Positions 27,542 to 35,039 of a stretch of DNA of 64,000 bases are shown here, piece after piece; position 1 is the first letter of the stretch, and the number at the start of each line of letters is the position of its first letter. The translations under genes and the position numbers were made by a program. This DNA comes from Fimbriimonadaceae bacterium (lineage in GTDB: Bacteria > Armatimonadota > Fimbriimonadia > Fimbriimonadales > Fimbriimonadaceae), in NCBI GenBank assembly GCA_022843485.1, contig JALHNM010000008.1, positions 1 to 64,000 of the forward strand. Reading direction: 5' to 3'. Under the pieces are notes generated by a model that made no database searches, was not told where the DNA came from, and saw nothing but the letters and a program-made list of their open reading frames with translations.

Positions 27542-27633
27542 GGGGCAGTACCGGCGAAAAGCCGGTGCTGCCCCTGGCTTTGGCCCCGTGTGCCAGGCTG
27601 GAAGCCTGGGACACCACCGGCTGGAAGCCGGTG
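27542..27633. repeat. Three tandem hairpins with 5-nt loops
   Basis: Stems: 27542-27555 with 27561-27574 (14 bp, loop GAAAA); 27588-27598 with 27604-27614 (10 of 11 bp, loop TGGAA); 27615-27621 with 27627-27633 (7 bp, loop TGGAA). Each inner end is GGC/GCC. The cluster separates the GH13 gene from leuC and may terminate the former. Similar 5-nt-loop hairpins occur at 20279, 38265 and 60321. Confidence 0.65.
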
Positions 27634-27639
27634 CTACGC

Positions 27640-27645
27640 TACAAT
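27640..27645 (+). promoter_or_regulatory. -10-like hexamer TACAAT for leuC
   Basis: TACAAT, then 8 nt, then the ATG of leuC, with only a weak GCGGG between. Suggests a very short or absent leader. Confidence 0.45.
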
Positions 27646-27653
27646 CGAGCGGG

Positions 27654-29039
27654 ATGGCAACGACGCTGTTCGAGAAGGTGTGGGACGCCCACAAGGTCGC
27701 CGATCTGCCGGGGGGTGGGGCGCTGCTCTACATCGACCGGCACCTCGTCCACGAGGTGACCTCGCCACAGGCGTTCGACGGCCTCCGCGAGGCCGGGCGG
27801 ACGGTGCGCCGGCCGGACCTGACCTTCGCGACGGTCGACCATAACGTCCCGACCGATGGGCGTCCCATCGACGGGGCCACCCTCTCGGGCAAACAGCTCT
27901 CGGCGCTCGACCGGAACTGCCGGGAGTTCGGGGTGCCCCTGTTCGGCTACGACGACCCGCGCCAGGGGATCGTCCACATCATCGGTCCGCAGCTTGGCCT
28001 CACGCTCCCGGGGCTCACGATCGTGTGCGGTGACAGCCATACCTCCACGCACGGGGCGTTCGGTGCGCTGGCGTTCGGCATCGGGACGACCGAGGTCGAG
28101 CACGTGCTCGCCACCCAGACCCTCCGCCAGTCGACCAAGCCCAAGACCCTCGCCGTGGAAACGACCGGGCGGCTCGCCCCGGGGGTCACCGCGAAGGACG
28201 TGATCCTGGCGATCATCCGCAAGCTGGGGGCGGGCGGCGGGGCCGGCTACGTCGTTGAGTACCGGGGTGAGGCGGTGCGGGCCCTCCCCATGAGCGGGCG
28301 GATGACGATCTGCAACATGAGCATCGAGATGGGTGCTCGGGCGGGGATGATCGCCCCGGACGACACGACGCTCGAGTTCGTAGCGGCCGAGGATCGCCCG
28401 TTCGCTCCGAAGGGAGAGGCGTTCGCTAGGCTAGAGGCGTACTCCCGGGGGCTGAAATCGGACGAGGGGGCGACCTTCGACCGGGTCGAGACGCTCGACG
28501 TGGACAGCCTGACCCCGCAAGTGAGTTGGGGCACGACCCCGGCCATGACGGTGGACATCGACGGTGCGGTGCCAGAACCGCGGGACGGGAGCGAAGAGCG
28601 GGCCCTGCGCTACATGGGCCTCGAGCCGGGCGTGCGGATGAGCGAGCTCCGGGTCGACACGGTCTTCATCGGCTCGTGCACGAACGCCCGGCTGGAGGAC
28701 CTTCGGGAAGCGGCCGCCGTGGCCCGGGGCCGGAAGGTCGCGGAGGGGGTACGGGCCCTGGTCGTGCCGGGGAGCGCCTCGGTTCGGGAACAGGCCGAAC
28801 GAGAGGGCCTTGACGGCGTGTTCAAGGCGGCCGGGTTCGAGTGGCACCGGGCGGGGTGCTCGATGTGCCTCGGCATGAACGGGGACGTGGTCAAGCCTGG
28901 CCAACGGTCGGCTTCGACGTCGAACCGACCGTACGAAGGCCGCCAGGGCCCGGGGTCGCGGACCCACCTCGTGAGCCCGGTCACGGCCGTAGCGACCGCG
29001 GTCTCCGGCACGTTCACCGACCCCCGGACATTGGTCTGA
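27654..29039 (+). CDS. leuC: 3-isopropylmalate dehydratase, large subunit
   Basis: 461 residues, typical of bacterial LeuC. The 4Fe-4S ligands are Cys342 in IGSCTNAR and Cys402/Cys405 in GCSMCLGMN. Other marks are [27 protein letters not shown] and [16 protein letters not shown]. It isomerises 2- and 3-isopropylmalate in leucine synthesis and needs LeuD, which is not adjacent on either side. ATG 27654 is supported by the conserved [12 protein letters not shown] start and TACAAT just upstream. Confidence 0.93.
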   Translation: MATTLFEKVWDAHKVADLPGGGALLYIDRHLVHEVTSPQAFDGLREAGRTVRRPDLTFATVDHNVPTDGRPIDGATLSGKQLSALDRNCREFGVPLFGYDDPRQGIVHIIGPQLGLTLPGLTIVCGDSHTSTHGAFGALAFGIGTTEVEHVLATQTLRQSTKPKTLAVETTGRLAPGVTAKDVILAIIRKLGAGGGAGYVVEYRGEAVRALPMSGRMTICNMSIEMGARAGMIAPDDTTLEFVAAEDRPFAPKGEAFARLEAYSRGLKSDEGATFDRVETLDVDSLTPQVSWGTTPAMTVDIDGAVPEPRDGSEERALRYMGLEPGVRMSELRVDTVFIGSCTNARLEDLREAAAVARGRKVAEGVRALVVPGSASVREQAEREGLDGVFKAAGFEWHRAGCSMCLGMNGDVVKPGQRSASTSNRPYEGRQGPGSRTHLVSPVTAVATAVSGTFTDPRTLV

Positions 29040-29117
29040 CCGTGCGTTCGCCGGGCCCAAGGCTGGAAAACGGGGCGGGTATAGTGTGAGGCTCAATCCT
29101 CGAAGGGGGCCTGACGG

Positions 29118-29252
29118 ATGAAGCGGACTTTCCAGGCGAACAATCGCAAGCGACACAAGACCCACGGTTTCCGAATCCGGATGCGGACTACGGACGGGCA
29201 GAACGTACTCAAGCGCCGCCGTCTGCGGGGCCGCCGCCGCATCGCGGCCTGA
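29118..29252 (+). CDS. rpmH: Ribosomal protein bL34
   Basis: 44 residues, [19 protein letters not shown] at the start and arginine-rich to the end, a standard L34. GAAGGGGG lies 10-15 nt upstream as ribosome site, and TATAGT at 29080-29085 is a fair -10. Its TGA shares its A with the following rnpA frame. The rnpA frame is open beneath the entire gene. Confidence 0.95.
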   Translation: MKRTFQANNRKRHKTHGFRIRMRTTDGQNVLKRRRLRGRRRIAA

Positions 29253-29590
29253 TTGGACTGAGCGGACTCTCGAAAGCCCGGTTCGAGGAAGTCTTCCGCG
29301 AGGGCGGGAGGGCCAGTTCGCAGACCTTCCGTGTCCACGCGATGCCGGGCCAGGGCAGGGTCGGGTTCGCCACGGCCAGAGCCATCGGCGTCCACGCACG
29401 CCGGAACCGGGCGAAGCGACGGGCCCGGGCCGCGTTCAACGAGGTTGGCCTGGTGGACGTACACTGGGACGTGGTGGTGTTCGTCCGAGAAAGCGCCCTG
29501 ACGATGGATTTCGAAACGATGCAGCACGAGTTAACGGCGCTCCTGGAGGAAGCGCGAGGGCGATGGGACGGACGATCGGCGTCGCACTGA
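29252..29590 (+). CDS. rnpA: Ribonuclease P protein component (start codon non-canonical)
   Basis: The frame carries RnpA marks: [13 protein letters not shown] near the start, [11 protein letters not shown], the RNR box in [14 protein letters not shown], and [10 protein letters not shown]. It binds RNase P RNA for tRNA 5' maturation. No ATG, GTG or TTG lies upstream of the conserved region in this frame; ATG 29342 would cut off the RxxxVFxxG helix. Candidates are ATT 29252 (overlapping the rpmH stop), CTG 29258, or a start before rpmH, since the frame is open back to 29090. ACG 29114 sits where a Thermus-type nested rnpA would begin. The end overlaps yidD by 28 bp. Confidence 0.85.
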   Translation: MGLSGLSKARFEEVFREGGRASSQTFRVHAMPGQGRVGFATARAIGVHARRNRAKRRARAAFNEVGLVDVHWDVVVFVRESALTMDFETMQHELTALLEEARGRWDGRSASH

Positions 29591-29772
29591 TCCGCCTCTA
29601 CCAACGCACGACCAAGTGGATGCCCCCGAGCTGCCGCTACACGCCGAGTTGTTCGCAGTACACCCTCGAGGCCGTCGAGAAGTACGGCCTGATCAAAGGG
29701 TCCTGGTTGGGGCTCAAGCGCATCGGCCGCTGCCACCCCTTCCGACCCGGTGGGCACGACCCCGTCCCGTAG
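29563..29772 (+). CDS. yidD: Membrane protein insertion efficiency factor
   Basis: 69 residues with the family core [22 protein letters not shown] and the end [17 protein letters not shown]. It is a small basic amphipathic protein aiding YidC. Start ATG overlaps the rnpA end; 22 bp before yidC. Confidence 0.95.
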   Translation: MGRTIGVALIRLYQRTTKWMPPSCRYTPSCSQYTLEAVEKYGLIKGSWLGLKRIGRCHPFRPGGHDPVP

Positions 29773-29794
29773 ACTAGACGCTTCCCCTGCACCC

Positions 29795-31177
29795 ATGAGC
29801 GCCGCCGCCAAGCCCCGGAACCCGTTGATGACGTACCTCTTGTTCGGGGTCGTGGTGTACACGGGCATGCTCCTGTTCTTCCCCCCGCGTCCGACCGACA
29901 CGCGCTCGGCGGCTGAGATCTGGACGGAGATGCAGAAGCTCAACGCGGATGGGCGGGACGTGACGATCGCGCGGGTGCTGGCGGACTATCAGCGCAAGCT
30001 CGACGAAGAGAAGGGGCAGAAGAAGCTCACCCAGGCCCAGGTCGATCAAAAGGTCCTCGAGGCCAACGTGCTGGTGGCGCACACGAAGCTCAAGAGCGGG
30101 CTCTACCAAGCGAACGAGAAGAAGGACGGGGTGCTGGGGCACCAGAAGATCACGGCGGGCTACACGCTCTTCCAACCCAAGTTCGACCGCTACCGCGGCA
30201 CTACTCTCTGGCAGACGCCAGTACCGGTGTCGCCCGGGTTCGGGCTTGAGGGCGCGACGATCACACCGGACCGGCTCTACCAGGCCTACGTCGAGGATCT
30301 CCAAGTCCGCAACAAGGACCAGCTCGTGTTCGGGTTGTTCCGCGGTTGGCACCTTATCGACTCGCTGATCAAAGCGACGGGCTCGATCCCCGGCTTCAGC
30401 TACTGGTTCTCGGCGTTCCTGCTCGCGCTCGTCGTGCGCCTGGCCGTCTTCCCTCTGGCCATGAAGCAGTTCAAGTGGGGGCGGCAGATGGGCCAACTGC
30501 AGCCTTACATGAAGGAGATCCAGGAGAAGTTCCAGGACAAGAAGACGAAGCAGGTCCCGCCCGAGAAGGCGCAAGCGTTCCAGATGGAGACGATGGCGCT
30601 CTATAAGGAGTACGGCGTGAACCCGCTCTCCGGGTGTCTGCCCGCGCTGATCCAGCTCCCGTTCTTCTTGGGCGTGTACAACTGCATGCTCCTCTACAAG
30701 TTCGAGTTCACCAAGGGCACCTTCCTCTGGATCCAGCCGGGCGCGCAGAACCTCGGCCCGTTCCAGATCGCCCCGAACCTGGGCCAAGTCGACCACATCC
30801 TCGTCCTGCTCTACGCAGTGTCGATGATCGCGAGCATGCTCCTCACCCCCGCGAGCGACCCGAGCCAGATCAAGACCCAGCGGATCATGGCGGTCGTGAT
30901 GTCGGTGATCGTGACGGTCTTCATGTTCATGTTCCCGGTGCCGAGCGCGTTCGTCCTGTACTGGGTGTTCGCGAACGTGCTAGCGACGGCCCACGCACTT
31001 TGGGTGTACCGCATGCCGATCGAGCCGCTCAAAAAGGTGGCCACGGCGACGGGCGGGGCGATCCCGGTCGACGGGTTCAGCCGGAACGGGAATGGGAACG
31101 GGGCCTCGAACGGCTCCGTCGACCCGGAGTTCTTCGGCAAGACCGGTTCGCCGCGGAAGTCGAAGAGGAAGAAGTAA
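29795..31177 (+). CDS. yidC: Membrane protein insertase
   Basis: 460 residues. First membrane helix at about 11-29 (LMTYLLFGVVVYTGMLLFF), then a short periplasmic domain (about 30-195) rather than the large proteobacterial one, then the conserved YidC core: FSYWFSAFLLALVVRLAVFPLAMKQ, cytoplasmic hairpin, GCLPALIQLPFFLGVYNC, and two more helices near 345-415. The conserved core Arg is in VVRLAVFP. A Gly/Asn-rich linker and a basic tail (RKSKRKK) probably touch the ribosome. ATG 29795 is the start. Confidence 0.95.
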   Translation: MSAAAKPRNPLMTYLLFGVVVYTGMLLFFPPRPTDTRSAAEIWTEMQKLNADGRDVTIARVLADYQRKLDEEKGQKKLTQAQVDQKVLEANVLVAHTKLKSGLYQANEKKDGVLGHQKITAGYTLFQPKFDRYRGTTLWQTPVPVSPGFGLEGATITPDRLYQAYVEDLQVRNKDQLVFGLFRGWHLIDSLIKATGSIPGFSYWFSAFLLALVVRLAVFPLAMKQFKWGRQMGQLQPYMKEIQEKFQDKKTKQVPPEKAQAFQMETMALYKEYGVNPLSGCLPALIQLPFFLGVYNCMLLYKFEFTKGTFLWIQPGAQNLGPFQIAPNLGQVDHILVLLYAVSMIASMLLTPASDPSQIKTQRIMAVVMSVIVTVFMFMFPVPSAFVLYWVFANVLATAHALWVYRMPIEPLKKVATATGGAIPVDGFSRNGNGNGASNGSVDPEFFGKTGSPRKSKRKK

Positions 31178-31213
31178 AGGATTGGCCCTCGGGGGGCCAT
31201 AGACCCAACCACC

Positions 31214-32059
31214 ATGGAAACGATCGAAATCACCGCCGCCACGCTGAACGAGGCGGTCGAGAAGGCGGCGGCTGCACTCGGGGTGTCGGCCGACGAAGTC
31301 CACGCGACGGTCGTCGAGGAGACGAAAGGCCTCTTCGGGCGCGGTCAAGTCCGCGTGAGGGCGGAAGCGAAGGCGGCCAAACCGGCCAAGGCCAAGCCCG
31401 CTGCGAAGAGAAAGGCGTCGGAGCCGGAGGCCGAACCACCGGTCGAAGCCGAGGCCGAAGACCCCGCCGAGGCCCTTGCCGGGGCCCCCGCCGAGGCGCC
31501 CAAGAAGCGGGGCGGCCGGACCAAGAAGGTTGACGCGGAGCCCGCGGCGGCCGCGGTCGCGACCCTCGAGCGCCCAGAGGGTGAGGACGAAGCCGTCGAG
31601 GCCACGGCGGAGGACGCCGATCAGTTGGTCGGGCTGCTCGCCGAGATCCTCGAAGCCGCCGATCTCAACGTCGATGCGACCGTTAGCGAGGTGAAGGGCA
31701 AGTACGTCAACGTCCAGCTTCGTGGGCACGACACGAGCTACCTTGTCGGCCGACGGGGGGAGGTCCTCAACGCCTTGCAGTACTACATGAACGTGGTCTC
31801 GGCCCGGCAACTGGGCCATGGGATCCGCGTGGTGGTGGACGGCGACGACTACCGCAACCGGCGGGCGGAGACTCTGACGAAGCGCGCCCAGGACATCGCC
31901 GCGGCGGTGCTCGACCGAGGCGAGGAGGCCGTGCTGGAGGCATTGCCCGCCTTCGAGCGACGGATCGTCCACCAGGCGATCAGCGAGATCGACGGCGTCA
32001 CGACCTACAGCGAAGGCGAGGAGCCGAACCGCCGGGTCGTCATCGCACCGGCGGAGTAG
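31214..32059 (+). CDS. jag: Jag/KhpB family RNA-binding protein
   Basis: 281 residues. Jag_N domain at about 1-50 (AAAALGVSADEVHATVVEETKGLFGRGQVRV), a long Ala/Lys/Glu/Pro linker (about 55-135), KH domain about 150-205 (LVGRRGEVLNALQYYMN) and R3H about 215-281 (PAFERRIVHQAISEIDGVTTYSEGEEPNRRVVI). KhpB proteins bind RNA and affect cell elongation. Next to yidC as in most bacteria; the usual following mnmE is absent here. Confidence 0.93.
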   Translation: METIEITAATLNEAVEKAAAALGVSADEVHATVVEETKGLFGRGQVRVRAEAKAAKPAKAKPAAKRKASEPEAEPPVEAEAEDPAEALAGAPAEAPKKRGGRTKKVDAEPAAAAVATLERPEGEDEAVEATAEDADQLVGLLAEILEAADLNVDATVSEVKGKYVNVQLRGHDTSYLVGRRGEVLNALQYYMNVVSARQLGHGIRVVVDGDDYRNRRAETLTKRAQDIAAAVLDRGEEAVLEALPAFERRIVHQAISEIDGVTTYSEGEEPNRRVVIAPAE

Positions 32060-32080
32060 GGCCCCCTGATCGGGCGGGGG

Positions 32081-32086
32081 TAGTCT
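32081..32086 (+). promoter_or_regulatory. -10-like hexamer TAGTCT before ldcA
   Basis: TAGTCT, 7 nt, then ATG 32094, without a clear ribosome site. Confidence 0.4.
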
Positions 32087-32093
32087 CCGCCCG

Positions 32094-33020
32094 ATGCCCC
32101 TCTCGATCAAGCCTCGCCCGTTACGGGCGGGAGACGAGGTACGGATCGTGAGCCCGGCCTCCGCTGTCGAGCCGGACAAGGTGGCGGCCGGGGTCGCTCT
32201 GCTCGAAAGCGCGGGTTACCGCGTGACTTTCGGCCAACACGCCTTCGCTCGGGACGGATACCTCGCTGGGCCCGACGAGCACCGGGCCGCCAACCTTCAG
32301 GAGGCCTTCGACGACCCGGCCGTGGCCGCCGTGGTCTGTTCTCGCGGGGGCTATGGGTGCGCCCGGCTGCTGCGGCTCCTTGACCTCGACCGCATGGCGG
32401 CGAGCAGCACGTTCTTCGTCGGGTTCAGCGACGTCACCTCCCTGCACTTGGCCCTCAACCGGCGGGGCCTCGCGACGCTCCACGCCCCCATGCCCCTCTC
32501 GTTCTCGGTCGAGCGACCGGAATGGGTCAAGGCGTCGTTCCTCGCCGCGCTCCGAGGGGACGACCCGGTCGCCGTCGGGGTGCCGGCCGCCGAGACCCTG
32601 GTGCCTGGGAGTGGGGAGGGGGCCCTAACGGGTGGCTGCCTGTGTCTGCTCTGTGACAGCCTAGGGACGCCCGACGCCCTCGACTGCGAAGGCCGTGTCG
32701 TGCTCATCGAGGACGTCGACGAGAACCCCCACCGGGTCGACGCGATGCTCACGCACCTGCTCAACGCCGGGCAGATCCAGCGCGCAGCGGGGATCGTGGT
32801 CGGCGAGATGACCGGCACCGACACGCGGAGCGACCCTTCGATCGGGTCTTGGCCGTGGCGCAGGATCGTGGCGGACCGCCTCCAACCGCTCGGCGTCCCC
32901 ACCGTCGTCGGGTACCCGTTCGGACACTGCCGGGCGATGGCGAGCCTGCCGCTCGGCGTCCGAGTCCGGCTCGACGCCGACCTGGGTACCCTCACGTTGC
33001 TCGAACCGCTATGCGCCTGA
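32094..33020 (+). CDS. ldcA: LD-carboxypeptidase (S66 family)
   Basis: 308 residues, normal length. Cuts the terminal D-Ala from L,D-linked murein tetrapeptides during recycling. Marks: VRIVSPASAV at the start, AVVCSRGGYGCARLL, nucleophile Ser in VGFSDVTSLHLAL (about 113), Glu in LIEDVDENPHRVD (about 205), His in YPFGHCRAM (about 278). No signal peptide, so cytoplasmic. The end overlaps the next gene by 10 bp. Confidence 0.92.
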   Translation: MPLSIKPRPLRAGDEVRIVSPASAVEPDKVAAGVALLESAGYRVTFGQHAFARDGYLAGPDEHRAANLQEAFDDPAVAAVVCSRGGYGCARLLRLLDLDRMAASSTFFVGFSDVTSLHLALNRRGLATLHAPMPLSFSVERPEWVKASFLAALRGDDPVAVGVPAAETLVPGSGEGALTGGCLCLLCDSLGTPDALDCEGRVVLIEDVDENPHRVDAMLTHLLNAGQIQRAAGIVVGEMTGTDTRSDPSIGSWPWRRIVADRLQPLGVPTVVGYPFGHCRAMASLPLGVRVRLDADLGTLTLLEPLCA

Positions 33021-34408
33021 CTCTCTTCCTCTTTGCGCTGCTCGCCCCGGGTTTGGCCACGCCCCAACGGTGGGAGAAGCCCCTCGTCCCCGGCGTGGTC
33101 TACCGCATGGAGGTCGACGGCAACGTGCCGAGGGTGGTCCACGCCCTCCGGTTCGCGCGCGGCGCGGCTACGGTCACGGCCCGCCCGCAGCTGGCCCGTC
33201 CCCAGGTGTTCGCGGGCGAGGACGAGGCCAAAGGTCGGGCCCCGCTGAGCCAGACGGTCCAGCGGACGGGTGCCCTTGCGGGCGTCAACGCCGACTTCTT
33301 CCCCTGGTCCGGCGACCCGCTCGGGGCGATGGTGCGGGACGGGGAGCTGGTGAGCCGACCCTTCCGTGGGCGCAGCGTGTTCGCCTGGGGGCCGGGCGGG
33401 ACGACGGTGAGCCGACTGAACTGGACGGCCGAGGCGGTTCTCCCGGACGGCACCTCCCTGAGCGTCGATGGGCTCAACGAGGAGGTCGGGCGGACGATGC
33501 TCGTCCTCACGACGCCCACCGGCGGGAACGCGGTCTCGGCCGCGGACTCGGTGACCGCCTACCTCGCGGTCGATGGCCCGCTCACGCCCAAGGGCTCCTG
33601 GGTGGGGAAGGTCGTGTCGGTCGAAGAGAACCTGCGCCGGGCCCCAGTCGGGAAGGGGCAGTTCGCCCTGACTGCCTCTGGGCCGAAAGCGGAAGCGCTC
33701 AGGAAGCTGGAGGGGGGCCAGAGCGTCACGGTCCGGGTCGCGGTCACGGGGTTGGAGTGGGAGAAGTGGCCGCAGGTCGTGGGCGGCGGGCCGGTCATCG
33801 TGGCCGGGGGCAAGCCGATCCAGGCCTGGACGGCCGAGGACTTCCGCGACGACTTCGCCACGAGGCGCCACCCCCGGACGGCGATCGGCGCGACCCCGTC
33901 GGGCGACGTCTGGCTGGTCGTGGTCGAAGGGCGGCAGAGTCACAGCGCGGGCGCGACCCTCGACGAACTCGGGCGGCTCATGCTCCGGCTCGGGTGCACG
34001 GAGGCGATCAACCTCGACGGGGGCGGGAGCAGCCAGATCGCGCTGAGGGGAATGGTCGTCAACCGACCCAGCGACGGGTCCGAGAGGCCGATCGCCAACT
34101 CCGTCCTCATCGCGCCGACCGGGGAAGGGTGGCCCCCGCGCGGCGATGAGTTCGTCGTGAAGGGCTCGGCTCGGGTGACCGTGGGCTCCGCGGCGGAGTA
34201 CCAGGTGGTCGACGAGTCGGGTCGGACGGTCCCTAACGCGGTCGTGGTCTGGGCAGCCTCGGGCGACGCCTGGATCGACCAGGGTGGGCGACTCCGCGGT
34301 CTCCGACCGGGGCGGAGCAAGGTCACAGCCTGGGTGAACGGGCGTACGGCCGAGGTCACCGTCACCGTCGAAGCCCGAAAGCCCGCGACGGCGCCCAACC
34401 AAGGCTGA
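33011..34408 (+). CDS. Exported phosphodiester glycosidase family protein
   Basis: 465 residues from ATG 33011 with a signal peptide of about 16 residues. The NAGPA/DUF2233 domain covers about 40-370: GVNADFFPWSG, RHPRTAIGATPSGDVWLVVVEGR, EAINLDGGGSSQIAL and an N-terminal FRGRSVFAWG. Family members remove sugars from phosphodiesters or act on wall glycans. The last 80 residues form an Ig-like beta domain. The overlap with ldcA suggests coupled translation and a shared wall-related role. Confidence 0.85.
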   Translation: MRLTLFLFALLAPGLATPQRWEKPLVPGVVYRMEVDGNVPRVVHALRFARGAATVTARPQLARPQVFAGEDEAKGRAPLSQTVQRTGALAGVNADFFPWSGDPLGAMVRDGELVSRPFRGRSVFAWGPGGTTVSRLNWTAEAVLPDGTSLSVDGLNEEVGRTMLVLTTPTGGNAVSAADSVTAYLAVDGPLTPKGSWVGKVVSVEENLRRAPVGKGQFALTASGPKAEALRKLEGGQSVTVRVAVTGLEWEKWPQVVGGGPVIVAGGKPIQAWTAEDFRDDFATRRHPRTAIGATPSGDVWLVVVEGRQSHSAGATLDELGRLMLRLGCTEAINLDGGGSSQIALRGMVVNRPSDGSERPIANSVLIAPTGEGWPPRGDEFVVKGSARVTVGSAAEYQVVDESGRTVPNAVVVWAASGDAWIDQGGRLRGLRPGRSKVTAWVNGRTAEVTVTVEARKPATAPNQG

Positions 34409-34455
34409 AAGTCGCCTCGCTCGCGCGAATCTGACCGGCGGGTCTGTGCGGTGAG

Positions 34456-34788
34456 CTAGGTTGACTTCTCCCGGTACTGCCGCGGCGAGAGGCCGGCATG
34501 GCTCCGGACCAGCTTGTTGAACCGGTGCAGGTCGGGAACCCCGACGCGGGCCGCGACTTCCTTGACCTTGAGGGTCGTGGTCGCCAGCAGGCGGCACGCC
34601 TCGCGCGCTCGGGTCTGGCGGATGAAGCCGAGGACCGTCGTCCCGTGCTCGGCCTGGAACCAATTGAGGAGCGCCGATTGAGAGACGTCGAGCCGACGGG
34701 CGATCTCCGCGACCCGGAGCGACGGCCTCGTCGGGATCCGGATCAACGTCCGGCCGACCGGGCCCGTGGCGGGGGCCGCCTGGTGCAT
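34456..34788 (-). CDS. Stand-alone AraC-type DNA-binding domain
   Basis: 110 residues comprising just two helix-turn-helix motifs: LRVAEIARRLDVSQSALLNWFQAEHG and VKEVAARVGVPDLHRFNKLVRSHAGLSPRQYR. No sensor domain precedes it; the upstream frame ends quickly. It may be a small native regulator or a truncated gene. Positions 34789-35039 show no gene. Confidence 0.75.
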   Translation of the reverse strand: MHQAAPATGPVGRTLIRIPTRPSLRVAEIARRLDVSQSALLNWFQAEHGTTVLGFIRQTRAREACRLLATTTLKVKEVAARVGVPDLHRFNKLVRSHAGLSPRQYREKST

Positions 34789-35039
34789 CGACCTCGACAG
34801 GGCGGTCTGGACCGTCCGCGGTTAATGGCCGGGGCCTGAGCCCGGGTGCTTAAGGGACGTCGGGATCGCCCGGGTCGCCGCTCGCCCTCGGTGGCCCGAG
34901 GCGGCCGCCGCCTTGAGTCCCCGGGCCACTCGGCGTCCGCGACCTCGCCCGCCGGGCCTTCGGGCCGGCCAGGTAAGGTGCAAAGCACCGATAGGCCTAC
35001 GGAACCCTGACCGCAGGCCCGCCGGTAGAGACCGTGCCT

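Noticed and set aside
32351-34663. 770-codon minus-strand frame opposite ldcA and the phosphodiester glycosidase gene
   Set aside because: Low-complexity Arg/Pro/Gly sequence; the sense genes are well supported.
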